Shown one piece after another: positions 9,467 to 19,238 of a DNA stretch of 64,000 nucleotides (position 1 is its first letter; each line of letters opens with the position of its first letter). Below the pieces are notes generated by a model. The model had not been told where the DNA came from. It saw only the letters and a program-made list of their open reading frames with translations, and did no database searches. The DNA is from Pseudomonas sp. C2B4 (GTDB lineage Bacteria; Pseudomonadota; Gammaproteobacteria; Pseudomonadales; Pseudomonadaceae), in assembly GCF_013359695.1 (NCBI RefSeq), contig NZ_JABFMU010000031.1, positions 1-64,000 on the forward strand. The letters are read 5' to 3'. The position numbers and the translations under genes were made by a program.

Positions 9467-9509
9467 CCCGCCACGTGCGGGTTTGCTGGAGATCCCGCCT
9501 CCTTGCGGG
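9467..9509 (-). terminator. Twin hairpins after ffh
   Basis: Two short hairpins of the same form, CCCGC-N5-GCGGG (9467-9481) and CCCGC-N6-GCGGG (9494-9509), lie between ffh and rpsP. No T tract follows. They may slow or stabilise the ffh transcript end rather than act as a classical terminator. Confidence 0.4.
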
Positions 9510-9541
9510 TCTGCGCCGACACGATGGCCGGCGCGGATTCT

Positions 9542-10918
9542 TTACATTTTCGGCATGCCGCCGCCGGGCAACATACCGCCCATGCCGCGCATCATTTTGG
9601 CCATCCCGCCTTTGGCGGAGAATTTCTTCATCATCTTCTGCATCTGCTTGTGCTGCTTGATCAAGCGACCGATGTCCTGCACCTGGGTGCCGGAGCCCAT
9701 GGCGATACGACGCTTGCGCGAACCGCTGATCAGTTCAGGGTCACGGCGCTCGGCCGGGGTCATGGAGTTGATGATGGCTTCCATCTGCTTGAATTGTTTC
9801 TCTGCCGCACTCTGGGCATTGCCCATCTGCGCCAGGTTCACACCGCCCATGTTCGGCAGTTTGTCCATGAGACCGCCAAGGCCGCCCATGTTCTTCATCT
9901 GTTGCAGCTGGTCGCGGAAGTCTTCCAGGTCGAAACCCTTGCCCTTCTTAAGCTTCTTGGCCAGCTTGTCGGCCTTGTCCTTGTCGAGGGTCGCTTCCGC
10001 CTGCTCGATCAGGCTGAGCACGTCGCCCATGCCGAGGATACGGGACGCAATACGCTCAGGGTGGAACGGGTCGAGCGCCTCGCTCTTCTCGCCCATACCG
10101 ATGAACTTGATCGGCTTGCCGGTGATGGCGCGAACCGAAAGGGCCGCACCGCCGCGGGCATCGCCGTCGACCTTGGTCAGGATTACACCCGTCAGCGGCA
10201 GCGCGTCACCGAAGGCCTTGGCCGTGTTCGCGGCGTCCTGGCCGGTCATGGCATCGACCACGAACAGGGTTTCAACCGGGTTGATCGCGGCGTGCAGGGC
10301 CTTGATCTCGCCCATCATCTCTTCATCGATGTGCAGGCGACCGGCGGTATCGACGATGACCACGTCGATGAATTTGAGTTTTGCTTCCTTAATAGCCGCC
10401 TGGGCGATGTCGACCGGTTTCTGGCTCAGGTCGGACGGGAAGAACGTCACGCCAATGTCGCTGGCCAGGGTTTCCAGCTGCTTGATCGCCGCCGGACGGT
10501 AAACGTCCGCGGACACGACCATGACCGACTTCTTCTTGCGCTCTTTAAGGAAGCGCGCGAGCTTGCCAGCGGTGGTGGTCTTACCAGCGCCCTGCAAACC
10601 GGCCATGAGTATGACGGCAGGCGGAACGGCGCTCAGGTTCAGATCTTCGTTGGCCGCGCCCATCAGGCTTTCGAGTTCGGCCTGGACGATTTTCACAAAG
10701 GCCTGGCCCGGGGTCAGGCTGCGCGACACTTCAGTGCCGACGGCACGTTCCTTGACCGAATTGACGAAGTCCTTCACCACCGGCAAGGCGACGTCGGCTT
10801 CGAGCAACGCCATGCGCACTTCGCGCAGGGTGTCTTTGATGTTGTCCTCGGTCAGCTTGGCCTTGCCGGTGACATGGCGCAGCGTCTGCGAGAGACGGTC
10901 GGTTAAGTTTTCAAACAT
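9542..10918 (-). CDS. ffh: Signal recognition particle GTPase Ffh
   Basis: SRP54 homologue that binds 4.5S RNA and signal sequences of nascent membrane proteins and docks at FtsY. The 458 aa comprise an N domain (1-90), a G domain with GLQGAGKTTTAGKLA (about 105), DTAGRLHID and TKVDGDARGG, and a methionine-rich M domain from about 300. The C-terminus is very Met/Gly-rich (KMMRGMGGMLPGGGMP), as usual. It reads in the same direction as rpsP but has its own upstream region, divergent from the CcsA-like gene. Confidence 0.98.
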   Translation of the reverse strand: MFENLTDRLSQTLRHVTGKAKLTEDNIKDTLREVRMALLEADVALPVVKDFVNSVKERAVGTEVSRSLTPGQAFVKIVQAELESLMGAANEDLNLSAVPPAVILMAGLQGAGKTTTAGKLARFLKERKKKSVMVVSADVYRPAAIKQLETLASDIGVTFFPSDLSQKPVDIAQAAIKEAKLKFIDVVIVDTAGRLHIDEEMMGEIKALHAAINPVETLFVVDAMTGQDAANTAKAFGDALPLTGVILTKVDGDARGGAALSVRAITGKPIKFIGMGEKSEALDPFHPERIASRILGMGDVLSLIEQAEATLDKDKADKLAKKLKKGKGFDLEDFRDQLQQMKNMGGLGGLMDKLPNMGGVNLAQMGNAQSAAEKQFKQMEAIINSMTPAERRDPELISGSRKRRIAMGSGTQVQDIGRLIKQHKQMQKMMKKFSAKGGMAKMMRGMGGMLPGGGMPKM

Positions 10919-11128
10919 TGCGCGATCCTTTCAGGCCCTGTGTAGACCGGGATAATGGCGGCCCGAACCGGACTAAACATGTGCTCGGCGAGCCTGCGGC
11001 GTGGGCAGGTCGCGGATTATAGCGAAGACTGCGGCCGGCGGACACCTCGCCGTCAGCTTGTCTGGTCTTTCGTGCCGCAGGGGTTCTATGCCAAACTCAG
11101 CGACTTTCGGGCTTGCCTAACAGGACTT

Positions 11129-11941
11129 ATGCTCCCCTTGTCACCCAGTTTGCTGACCACCCTCGCCGCCGCCTGTTTATATGCCGCTGCGACTCTCTAC
11201 CAGGGCACTCGCCTGGCCACCTGCGCCAAGGCCAACAAACGCCTGCTGGTCACGCTCGGCGTCCTCGCCGTGCTGGCCCATGGCGCCAGCCTGCTCGCCC
11301 ACCTGCTGACCCCGATCGGCCTGGCCCTGGACTTTTTCAGCGCATCGAGCCTGATCGCCGCAGCGGTCATCGCCCTGACCCTGCTGGCCTGTTCGCGGAT
11401 TCCGGTGGAAAACCTGCTGGTGCTGCTGTTCCCGTTGGGCGCCATCACGGTGTTGCTGGCGCAATTCGCCCCGGCCGGTACGGTGCAAGTGATCGACGAG
11501 GAGCCGGGCATCCTCGCCCACATCCTGCTGTCGATTCTGGCCTACGGCATGTTCACCATCGCGGTGTTTCAGGCCTTGCTGCTGCTGATTCAGGATCATC
11601 AGCTCAAACATAAGCACCCGTCGGGGCTGATCAAGAACTTCCCGCCCCTGCAAACCATGGAAAGCCTGCTGTTCGGTTTCCTCTGGGCCGGCTGGTCGCT
11701 GTTGTCGATGTCGCTGATCTCCGGCTGGCTGTTCGTCGACAACCTGTTCGCGCAGCATCTGGTGCATAAAACCCTGCTGGCCTGCCTGGCCTGGGTCGTC
11801 TTCAGTGTGCTGCTCTGGGGCCGTAACCGCCTCGGCTGGCGCGGACACAAAGCCATTCGCTGGACCCTCGCCGGTTTCTGCCTGCTGATGCTGGCCTATT
11901 TCGGCAGCAAGCTGGTCCGTGAATACATCCTGCACATCTGA
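11129..11941 (+). CDS. CcsA/YpjD-like inner-membrane protein (cytochrome c assembly family)
   Basis: The 270-aa integral membrane protein has about eight hydrophobic helices and the CcsA-type segment LLFGFLWAGWSLLSMSLISGW. Family members take part in haem handling or cytochrome c assembly, but the short YpjD form found beside ffh has no firmly established role. The start at 11129 is chosen because upstream codons of the longer frame encode charged, non-conserved sequence and the membrane helix begins right after this Met. It is followed 12 bp later by the CBS-domain gene. Confidence 0.82.
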   Translation: MLPLSPSLLTTLAAACLYAAATLYQGTRLATCAKANKRLLVTLGVLAVLAHGASLLAHLLTPIGLALDFFSASSLIAAAVIALTLLACSRIPVENLLVLLFPLGAITVLLAQFAPAGTVQVIDEEPGILAHILLSILAYGMFTIAVFQALLLLIQDHQLKHKHPSGLIKNFPPLQTMESLLFGFLWAGWSLLSMSLISGWLFVDNLFAQHLVHKTLLACLAWVVFSVLLWGRNRLGWRGHKAIRWTLAGFCLLMLAYFGSKLVREYILHI

Positions 11942-11953
11942 CGGGCGGCTTTA

Positions 11954-13198
11954 ATGGACGACTTGCCCTTAGGGCCGATGCTCGCAGTAGTAGCCCTGCT
12001 GATTCTATGGTCAGGCCTGTTTTCCGCCATTGAATCCGCGCACCTGCATTTACTGGCCAAGCGTACGGCCTCGCGCTCAGGCGACAAGCCGCTGGCCAGG
12101 CTGAACTTTCCACTCAACAGCCTGATTTTCTGCAATACCCTGTGCCGCACGCTGGTGGTGGTCATTTGCACCTTGCTGGCGATTTTCACCTGGGCCGAAA
12201 ACGGTCCGTGGGTGGCCTGCCTCGGCGCCGGCGCAATCGTGCTGGTGTTCGCCGACTATCTTCCGCGCGCCCTCGCCGTCCGCCATCCGGACGCGATTCT
12301 GGCCCTAGGCAACACCTTGCTGCCCATGCCCTTGAAAATCATCTACCCGGCAGCCTGGCTGCTCAACGCCATCAGCCAGTTGCTGATGCGCCCGTTCGCC
12401 CGCACAGTCAAAGTCGTGCAAAAGAGCGAAGACGAAATGCCCAAGGAGCGCAACGACGATCGCGAACCCGCCGTTTGCCGCCCGCACTCGCTGCCAGGCA
12501 TCCATGCGCTGGACAACATCACGGTCAACGACATTCTTGTACCCCGCAGTGAAGTCGACGGGATCAACCTCGACGACCCGATCGAGGACATCATCGAGCA
12601 ATTGCGCACGAACAAGCGTACACGCCTGCCGGTGTTCCACAGCGACATCAATCAGGTCGAAGCGGTGCTCAACACCCGGCAAATCGGCCATTTGCTCCCT
12701 GATGGCAGCCTGACGCTGGAGGCGTTGCTGGCAGCCAGTCGCGAACCCTACTTCGTTCCGGAAAGCACCCCGCTGCAACTTCAGTTGCTGAACTTCCACA
12801 AGCAACAGCGACGCCTGGGCATGGTAGTTGACGAGTACGGCGAAGTGCTCGGCATCGTGACACTGGAAGACATTCTCGAAGAAATCGTCGGCGAGTTCGA
12901 AAGCCAGCAAAGCCTCGATAACCCGCATATCCATCCGCAGGCTGACGGGCGCCTGGTAATCGATGGTGCCGCGTCGATTCGCGAACTGAACAAGAGCCTC
13001 GGCTGGCATCTGCCAAGCGACGGCCCGAAAACCCTCAATGGCCTGGTGACTGAAGCACTGGAAACCATACCCGAAAGCGCGGTATGCCTGAAAATCGGTC
13101 GCTATCGCCTGGAAATTCTCGAGACAGAAGACAATCGCGTGACGCGGGTACTGATCTGGCACACCGGCCCCGCGCCCGTCGCAGCCACCGCTGGCTAA
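11954..13198 (+). CDS. CNNM/CorC-HlyC family membrane protein with CBS pair
   Basis: The 414-aa protein has an N-terminal DUF21 (CNNM) membrane domain (about 1-140), two CBS modules (about 185-305, with DILVPRSEVDGI and VVDEYGEVLGIVTLEDILEE) and a C-terminal CorC/HlyC domain (about 330-405). Relatives are linked to Mg2+/Co2+ efflux or Mg2+ homeostasis. It is probably co-transcribed with the CcsA-like gene, which ends 12 bp before. The ion is not shown by the sequence. Confidence 0.88.
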   Translation: MDDLPLGPMLAVVALLILWSGLFSAIESAHLHLLAKRTASRSGDKPLARLNFPLNSLIFCNTLCRTLVVVICTLLAIFTWAENGPWVACLGAGAIVLVFADYLPRALAVRHPDAILALGNTLLPMPLKIIYPAAWLLNAISQLLMRPFARTVKVVQKSEDEMPKERNDDREPAVCRPHSLPGIHALDNITVNDILVPRSEVDGINLDDPIEDIIEQLRTNKRTRLPVFHSDINQVEAVLNTRQIGHLLPDGSLTLEALLAASREPYFVPESTPLQLQLLNFHKQQRRLGMVVDEYGEVLGIVTLEDILEEIVGEFESQQSLDNPHIHPQADGRLVIDGAASIRELNKSLGWHLPSDGPKTLNGLVTEALETIPESAVCLKIGRYRLEILETEDNRVTRVLIWHTGPAPVAATAG

Positions 13199-13209
13199 CC
13201 GTTATCTGG

Positions 13210-13245
13210 CCCCTTGTTGAATCGTTAGCCACCTTCCTATAATCG
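13210..13245 (+). promoter_or_regulatory. Possible sigma-70 promoter upstream of MHS transporter
   Basis: TTGTTG followed after 18 bases by TATAAT lies in the 241-bp gap before the transporter gene. The -10 is a perfect match and the -35 is moderate. This is the only promoter-like sequence I see in the gap. Confidence 0.4.
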
Positions 13246-13439
13246 GGGCGCTTACCCAAGCCTCGCCGCCCCCGTGCTTACCCCGCACTCCACTGGTTCC
13301 GGCGCGACCATCAGTTCCATCCGCATCACACCGACGACTGCTCCTACCTGGAACAGCGAGCGCGCCTCAACCCACATCCCTGGGTGTTCGACCATAATAA
13401 TTCGCTCCACTTGGGCACATGACTGTCAGGGATAACCGC

Positions 13440-14756
13440 ATGACGACCAGCACGACTTACAGCGATTCCACACCTGCGCAACCGACAAACTCCGCCACCC
13501 GCGTGGCCACGGCGAGTTTCATCGGCACCGCCATCGAGTTCTACGATTTTTACGTCTACGCCACCGCCGCGGCACTGGTGATCGGCCCAGTGTTCTTTCC
13601 GCAAACATCCGGCACGGCGCAGATGCTGTCGGCTTTCCTCACCTTCGGCATTGCGTTCCTCGCCCGCCCCTTGGGTTCGGCACTGTTCGGGCACTTTGGC
13701 GATCGCATTGGCCGAAAATCGACCCTGGTGGCCTCGCTGCTGCTGATGGGCGTGTGCACGACACTGATCGGCGTGCTGCCGGGTTACGACAGTATCGGCG
13801 CCTGGGCCCCCATCCTGCTCTGCGTGCTGCGTTTCGGCCAGGGCCTTGGACTGGGCGGCGAATGGGGTGGCGCGGCGTTGCTGGCCACGGAGAACGCACC
13901 CAAGGGCAAACGCGCCTGGTTCGGCATGTTCCCCCAGCTCGGCCCCTCCATCGGTTTTCTGGCCGCCAACGGCCTGTTCCTGACGCTGGCCATGGTTTTG
14001 AACGATGAACAGTTCCGTTCCTGGGGCTGGCGCATTCCTTTCCTGCTCAGCGCTGCACTGGTGATGGTTGGCCTGTACGTGCGCCTCAAGCTCCACGAAA
14101 CGCCGGTGTTCGCCAATGCCGTGGCGCGAGAAGAGCGGGTGAAGATCCCGTTGATCGAGTTGTTCAGCCAGTACTGGCTGCCGGTATTGCTGGGCGCCGG
14201 CGCAATGGTCGTGTGTTACGCACTGTTCTATATCTCCACGGTGTTTTCGCTGAGTTACGGCGTCTCGACACTCGGCTATACCCGCGAAACCTTCCTTGCA
14301 CTGCTGTGCTTCGCCGTATTGTTCATGGCCGCAGCCACGCCACTGTCGGCCTGGGCCAGTGACCGGTTCGGGCGCAAACCGATATTGATCATCGGTGGCG
14401 TGCTGGCCGTTCTCTCGGGATTCCTAATGGAGCCATTACTAACCCAGTGCTCGACTTGGGGCGTGGCGTTGTTCCTGTGTATCGAATTGTTTCTGATGGG
14501 CGTGACATTCGCGCCGATGGGCGCCCTGCTGCCGGAGCTGTTTCCGACTCACGTGAGATATACCGGCGCCTCCGCGGCCTACAACCTGGGCGGGATTGTC
14601 GGGGCCTCGGCGGCACCGTTCTTCGCGCAGAAACTGGTGGCGATGGGTGGTTTGAGCTATGTCGGCGGGTATGTGTCCGGGGCGGCGGTGCTGAGCTTGA
14701 TTGCCGTGCTGTGCCTGAAGGAAACGCGGCATAACGATTTGAATCGAGTCGCCTGA
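13440..14756 (+). CDS. MFS transporter, metabolite:H+ symporter (MHS) family
   Basis: Inner-membrane symporter of 438 aa with 12 predicted helices. MHS hallmarks are ASFIGTAIEFYDFYVYATAA near the N-terminus, the loop 2-3 motif GHFGDRIGRKSTLV and RFGQGLGLGGEWGGAALL. The family imports shikimate, proline/betaine, alpha-ketoglutarate or similar acids. The substrate is undetermined. I prefer the ATG at 13440 (AGGGATAACCGC before it) to one at 13419. It stands alone, with a REP pair following. Confidence 0.88.
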   Translation: MTTSTTYSDSTPAQPTNSATRVATASFIGTAIEFYDFYVYATAAALVIGPVFFPQTSGTAQMLSAFLTFGIAFLARPLGSALFGHFGDRIGRKSTLVASLLLMGVCTTLIGVLPGYDSIGAWAPILLCVLRFGQGLGLGGEWGGAALLATENAPKGKRAWFGMFPQLGPSIGFLAANGLFLTLAMVLNDEQFRSWGWRIPFLLSAALVMVGLYVRLKLHETPVFANAVAREERVKIPLIELFSQYWLPVLLGAGAMVVCYALFYISTVFSLSYGVSTLGYTRETFLALLCFAVLFMAAATPLSAWASDRFGRKPILIIGGVLAVLSGFLMEPLLTQCSTWGVALFLCIELFLMGVTFAPMGALLPELFPTHVRYTGASAAYNLGGIVGASAAPFFAQKLVAMGGLSYVGGYVSGAAVLSLIAVLCLKETRHNDLNRVA

Positions 14757-14763
14757 TAGCCCC

Positions 14764-14856
14764 CATCGCGGGCAAGCCACGCTCCCACAGGTTATGTGTC
14801 GGACCACAATGTTGTGATCGATACAGGTCCTGTGGGAGCGTGGCTTGCCCGCGATG
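14764..14856. repeat. REP-type inverted repeat, GCAAGCCACGCTCCC variant
   Basis: Arms 14764-14790 and 14830-14856 are perfect complements (CATCGCGGGCAAGCCACGCT then CCCACAG). The core differs from the commoner GAGCCTGCTCGC type. It lies between the MHS transporter and valS. Confidence 0.88.
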
Positions 14857-14996
14857 GCGTCCTGACCGGCAAAACACATCCCCAACCGGTCGCGAATTTT
14901 CCCCTGCCCGTTGGCCCCTCGCTCTACGCGTAACAGCTTATCCCCGCTATACTCATCGGCTTTTCCTGAATAAATGCCAATAGGGTCCCGCCGCGC

Positions 14997-17843
14997 ATGG
15001 ATAAGACCTACCAGCCGCACGCCATTGAAACTTCCTGGTACAACACCTGGGAGTCTGAAAATTACTTCGCCCCGCAAGGCGCGGGCGAGTCCTACACCAT
15101 CATGATCCCGCCGCCGAACGTCACCGGCAGCCTGCACATGGGTCATGGCTTCAACAACGCGATCATGGACGCCCTGATCCGTTTCCGCCGCATGCAGGGC
15201 CGCAACACCCTGTGGCAGCCGGGCACCGACCACGCCGGTATCGCCACGCAAATGCTGGTGGAGCGTCAACTCGAAGCCCAGGGCCAGAATCGTCACGATC
15301 TGGGCCGCGACAAATTCCTCGAGAAAGTCTGGGAGTGGAAGGACCAGTCCGGCGGCAACATCAGCCGTCAGATCCGCCGCCTCGGCTCGTCCGTGGACTG
15401 GAGCCGCGAGCGCTTCACCATGGACGACGGCCTCTCGGAAGCCGTTAAAGAAGCCTTTGTCCGCCTGCACGAAGACGGCCTGATCTATCGCGGCAAGCGT
15501 CTGGTCAACTGGGACACCAAGCTGCACACGGCGATTTCCGACCTCGAAGTGGAAAACCACGACGAGAAGGGTTTCCTGTGGAACCTGAAGTACCCGCTGG
15601 CCGACGGCGCCAAGACCGCTGAAGGCAATGATTACCTGATCGTCGCGACGACTCGTCCGGAAACCATGCTCGGCGACTCCGCCGTGGCCGTTAACCCGAA
15701 CGACGAACGCTACAAAGCCCTGATCGGCAAGTTTGTCGAGCTGCCGCTGGTCGGCCGCCGCATCCCGATCATCGCCGACGATTACTGCGATCCCGAATTC
15801 GGCACCGGCTGCGTGAAAATCACCCCGGCCCACGATTTCAACGACTACGAAGTCGGCAAGCGCCACAACCTGCCGCTGCTGAACATCTTCGACAAGAACG
15901 CCATCGTTCTGCCGGCCGCCCAGGCGTTCAACCTCGACGGCACGCTGAACGAGAGCATCGACGGCAAGATCCCGACCGAATACGCTGGTCTCGACCGTTT
16001 CGAAGCGCGCAAACAGATCGTCGCTGCATTCGATGCTGCCGGCCTGCTGGTCAGCGTCAATGATCACGCCCTGAAAGTACCGAAAGGCGACCGTTCCGGC
16101 ACCATCATCGAGCCGTGGCTGACCGACCAATGGTACGTGTCCACCAAGCCGTTGGCCGAGCCTGCGATTGCCGCCGTTGAAGACGGTCGCATCCAGTTCG
16201 TGCCCAAGCAATACGAAAACATGTACTTCTCGTGGATGCGCGACATCCAGGATTGGTGCATCAGCCGTCAGCTGTGGTGGGGCCACCGGATTCCAGCGTG
16301 GTACGACGAGTCGGGCAAAGTCTACGTCGGTCGCGACGAAGCCGAAGTGCGTGCCAAGCACAACCTCGGCCCGGACGTTGCGCTGCAGCAGGACAACGAC
16401 GTACTCGACACCTGGTTCAGCTCGGGCCTGTGGACTTTCTCCACTCTGGGCTGGCCGGAAAAGACCGAATTCCTGAAGAAATTCCACTCCACCGACGTGC
16501 TGGTGACGGGTTTCGACATCATCTTCTTCTGGGTTGCCCGGATGATCATGCTGACGATGCACCTGATCAAGAACGAGGATGGTACGCCGCAAGTACCGTT
16601 CAAGACCGTTTACGTGCACGGCCTGGTGCGTGATGGCCAGGGCCAGAAGATGTCCAAGTCCAAGGGCAACGTCCTGGACCCGCTGGATATCATCGACGGC
16701 ATCGAGCTGGAAGAGCTGGTGCAGAAGCGCACCTCCGGCATGATGCAGCCGAAACTGGCGAAGAAGATCGAGAAGCAGACCCGCGACGAGTTCGCCGAGG
16801 GCATCGCAAGCTACGGCACCGACGCCCTGCGCTTCACTTTCTGCTCGCTGGCGTCCACCGGTCGCGACATCAAGTTCGACATGGGCCGCGTCGAAGGCTA
16901 TCGCAACTTCTGCAACAAGATCTGGAACGCAGCGCGCTACGTGCTGGACAAGGGCGAAGACTGCGGCCAGAACGGCGAAGCCTACGAGCTCTCGCTGGCT
17001 GACCGCTGGATCATTTCGCAGCTGCAACGCACCGAAGCCGAAGTGACCCGTCAGCTCGACCAGTTCCGTTTCGACCTGGCGGCACAAGCCTTGTACGAGT
17101 TCATCTGGAACCAGTACTGCGACTGGTACCTGGAGCTCTCCAAGCCTGTGCTGTGGGACGAAAACGCGCCGGTCGAACGTCAGCGCGGCACTCGTCGCAC
17201 CCTGGTTCGCGTGCTTGAAGTGGCCCTGCGCCTGGCGCATCCGTTCATGCCGTTCATCACCGAAGAAATCTGGCGGCGCATCGCGCCGCTGGCCGGTATC
17301 GAAGGCAAGACGATCATGCTGCAGCCTTGGCCAGTGGCCAACGAAGCACGCATCGATCAGGCCGCCGAAGACGACATCGAATGGCTCAAGGGCCTGATGC
17401 TCGGCACGCGCAACATCCGTGGCGAAATGAACATCGGCCCGGGCAAACCGCTGCCGCTGTTCCTGAAGAACGTCAGCGCCGAAGATCAGCGCCGTCTGAG
17501 CGAAAACGAGGCATTGCTGAAAAAACTGGCGCGCCTCGAATCGATCACCGTACTCGCCGCCGGCGAAGAAGCACCGCTGTCAGCGACCGCACTGGTCGGC
17601 GAAATGGAAGTGCTGGTGCCGATGGCCGGCCTGATCGACAAGGGTGCGGAACTGGCCCGTCTGGACAAGGAAATCCAGCGCTTGCAAGGCGAAGTCCAGC
17701 GCGTGGGCGGCAAGCTGTCCAACGCTGGTTTCGTCGACAAGGCACCGGCTGAAGTCATCGACAAGGAACGCGCCAAACTGGCCGAGGCTGAGCAGGCCTT
17801 GGGCAAACTGGCCGAGCAACATGCGCGGATTGCCAGCCTGTAA
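14997..17843 (+). CDS. valS: Valyl-tRNA synthetase
   Basis: Charges tRNA-Val. The 948-aa class Ia enzyme has HIGH-type LHMGHGF (about residue 45), the CP1 editing domain (about 190-340, containing TTRPETMLGDSAVAV and the DYCDPEFGTGCVKITPAHD segment), the KMSKS signature GQKMSKSKGN (about 555), an anticodon-binding domain and a C-terminal coiled coil (about 880-945, ELARLDKEIQRLQGEVQRV). Full length, single-gene unit with a strong terminator behind it. Confidence 0.98.
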   Translation: MDKTYQPHAIETSWYNTWESENYFAPQGAGESYTIMIPPPNVTGSLHMGHGFNNAIMDALIRFRRMQGRNTLWQPGTDHAGIATQMLVERQLEAQGQNRHDLGRDKFLEKVWEWKDQSGGNISRQIRRLGSSVDWSRERFTMDDGLSEAVKEAFVRLHEDGLIYRGKRLVNWDTKLHTAISDLEVENHDEKGFLWNLKYPLADGAKTAEGNDYLIVATTRPETMLGDSAVAVNPNDERYKALIGKFVELPLVGRRIPIIADDYCDPEFGTGCVKITPAHDFNDYEVGKRHNLPLLNIFDKNAIVLPAAQAFNLDGTLNESIDGKIPTEYAGLDRFEARKQIVAAFDAAGLLVSVNDHALKVPKGDRSGTIIEPWLTDQWYVSTKPLAEPAIAAVEDGRIQFVPKQYENMYFSWMRDIQDWCISRQLWWGHRIPAWYDESGKVYVGRDEAEVRAKHNLGPDVALQQDNDVLDTWFSSGLWTFSTLGWPEKTEFLKKFHSTDVLVTGFDIIFFWVARMIMLTMHLIKNEDGTPQVPFKTVYVHGLVRDGQGQKMSKSKGNVLDPLDIIDGIELEELVQKRTSGMMQPKLAKKIEKQTRDEFAEGIASYGTDALRFTFCSLASTGRDIKFDMGRVEGYRNFCNKIWNAARYVLDKGEDCGQNGEAYELSLADRWIISQLQRTEAEVTRQLDQFRFDLAAQALYEFIWNQYCDWYLELSKPVLWDENAPVERQRGTRRTLVRVLEVALRLAHPFMPFITEEIWRRIAPLAGIEGKTIMLQPWPVANEARIDQAAEDDIEWLKGLMLGTRNIRGEMNIGPGKPLPLFLKNVSAEDQRRLSENEALLKKLARLESITVLAAGEEAPLSATALVGEMEVLVPMAGLIDKGAELARLDKEIQRLQGEVQRVGGKLSNAGFVDKAPAEVIDKERAKLAEAEQALGKLAEQHARIASL

Positions 17844-17858
17844 CGGCAAATCGCAATG

Positions 17859-17891
17859 AAAAAGGGAGGCCCGCAATGGCCTCCCTTTTTT
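17859..17891 (+). terminator. Rho-independent terminator of valS
   Basis: Stem GGGAGGCC/GGCCTCCC (17864-17871, 17878-17885), loop CGCAAT, flanked by A and T tracts, 16 bases after the stop codon. Confidence 0.95.
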
Positions 17892-17914
17892 GTGCCTGCA
17901 ACACCCAAAATCCC

Positions 17915-18006
17915 CTGTGGGAGCGAGCCTGCTCGCGAATGCGGTTCAACATTCAATATTTGAATAGGCTGACACTCCGATTTCGCGAGCAGGCTCGCTC
18001 CCACAG
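17915..18006. repeat. REP doublet between valS and rlmF
   Basis: Arms 17915-17939 and 17982-18006 are perfect inverted copies of the GAGCCTGCTCGC type. They overlap the short region that must also hold the rlmF promoter. Confidence 0.9.
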
Positions 18007-18076
18007 TTGATCGGTGTTGCCCGTAGATGTGGGACAATGCTCGCCACTTTCAGCCATACCCGAATCGACCACGCCC

Positions 18077-19096
18077 ATGAACGCCCCCCGCACACCCAAA
18101 CCTGCGCGCAAGAAGCCTGAAACCGCGACCCCGACCAAAGCCGTCGAGCCGCGTGAAAAGGCCAGCCTGCACCCGCGCAATCGCCATCAGGGTCGTTACG
18201 ACTTCCCCGCGCTGATCAAAACCACGCCGGAACTGGCGAAATTCGTGATCATCAACCCGTATGGCAAGGAAAGCATCGACTTCGCCAGCCCCGATGCGGT
18301 GCGCGTGTTCAACCGGGCGCTGCTCAAGGCGTTCTACGGTATCGCCCATTGGGACATCCCGGCCGACTACCTGTGCCCACCGGTGCCGGGCCGTGCCGAT
18401 TACGTGCACTTCCTGGCTGACCTGCTGGCCAGCATGAACGAAGGCAAAATCCCGCGCGGCGCGCAGGTCAATGTCCTCGATATCGGCATGGGCGCCAACT
18501 GCGTTTATCCGTTGATCGGGCACAGTGACTACCGCTGGCACTTCCTCGGCTCGGAAATCGACCCGACGGCGGTGGCTTCGGCTAAGGCCATCGTTCAGTC
18601 CAATGGCTTGAACAAAGCCATCCAGTTGCGCCAGCAAACCAATCCCAAGCACATCCTGATCGGCTTGCTGGAGCCGGGTGAGCGCTTTGACCTGACCATG
18701 TGCAACCCGCCGTTCCACGCCTCGATGGCCGAAGCCACCAAGGGCAGCGAGCGCAAATGGCGCGCACTGGGCCGCGCCGACCCGAAACGCAAACTGCCGG
18801 TGCTGAACTTCGGCGGTCAGTCGGCGGAATTGTGGTGTGAAGGGGGTGAAGCGCGTTTCGTGACGCAACTGATCGCCGAAAGCGCGAACTTCCAGCACAA
18901 AGTGCTGTGGTTCAGCACCCTGGTGTCGAAAGCCTCGAACCTGCCGGCCATCGAGACCGCGCTGAAAAAGGCGGGCGTACTGGAAAGCCAGGTCGTGGAG
19001 ATGTCGCAAGGACAGAAACAGAGTCGCTTCGTTGCCTGGACCTTCCAGACCAAGTCCGAACAGCAAATCTGGCGCCGCGAGCGCTGGACGCGCTAA
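18077..19096 (+). CDS. rlmF: 23S rRNA (adenine-1618-N6)-methyltransferase
   Basis: SAM-dependent methyltransferase that modifies A1618 of 23S rRNA. The 339 aa start with a basic, Pro/Lys-rich leader (about 1-35). The core holds the SAM loop VLDIGMGANCVYPL (about 140-153) and the catalytic MCNPPFHAS motif (NPPF, about 215). The ATG at 18077 fits the usual length, and the longer frame from 18014 would run into the REP-promoter region. Confidence 0.94.
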   Translation: MNAPRTPKPARKKPETATPTKAVEPREKASLHPRNRHQGRYDFPALIKTTPELAKFVIINPYGKESIDFASPDAVRVFNRALLKAFYGIAHWDIPADYLCPPVPGRADYVHFLADLLASMNEGKIPRGAQVNVLDIGMGANCVYPLIGHSDYRWHFLGSEIDPTAVASAKAIVQSNGLNKAIQLRQQTNPKHILIGLLEPGERFDLTMCNPPFHASMAEATKGSERKWRALGRADPKRKLPVLNFGGQSAELWCEGGEARFVTQLIAESANFQHKVLWFSTLVSKASNLPAIETALKKAGVLESQVVEMSQGQKQSRFVAWTFQTKSEQQIWRRERWTR

Positions 19097-19118
19097 AGCC
19101 GGACAGACACAGGTTAAT

Positions 19119-19142
19119 GGTGGGAGCAGGCTCGCTCCCACC
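19119..19142. repeat. Collapsed single REP palindrome
   Basis: A 24-base palindrome, GGTGGGAGC-AGGCTC-GCTCCCACC, retains the outer ends of a REP unit but lacks one inner arm. It looks like a deletion product of a normal doublet. It lies 23 bp after rlmF. Confidence 0.7.
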
Positions 19143-19186
19143 GTGGTTCAACGGTGTTTACAGAGCAATCGCTGAATCACAGGCAC

Positions 19187-19230
19187 AAAAAAACCGTGCC
19201 CGGACTGCTCCGGCGCACGGTTTTTTTTTC
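19187..19230. terminator. Bidirectional terminator between rlmF and the HU gene
   Basis: AAACCGTGC/GCACGGTTT arms with an inner CCGG/CCGG extension and flanking A and T runs. It serves the convergent rlmF and HU genes. Confidence 0.92.
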
Positions 19231-19238
19231 ACTGCGTC

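Noticed and set aside
14439..17240. 933-codon open frame antisense to valS
   Set aside because: Long antisense frames are common in high-GC Pseudomonas genes. valS on the other strand is unmistakable and the antisense product resembles no family.
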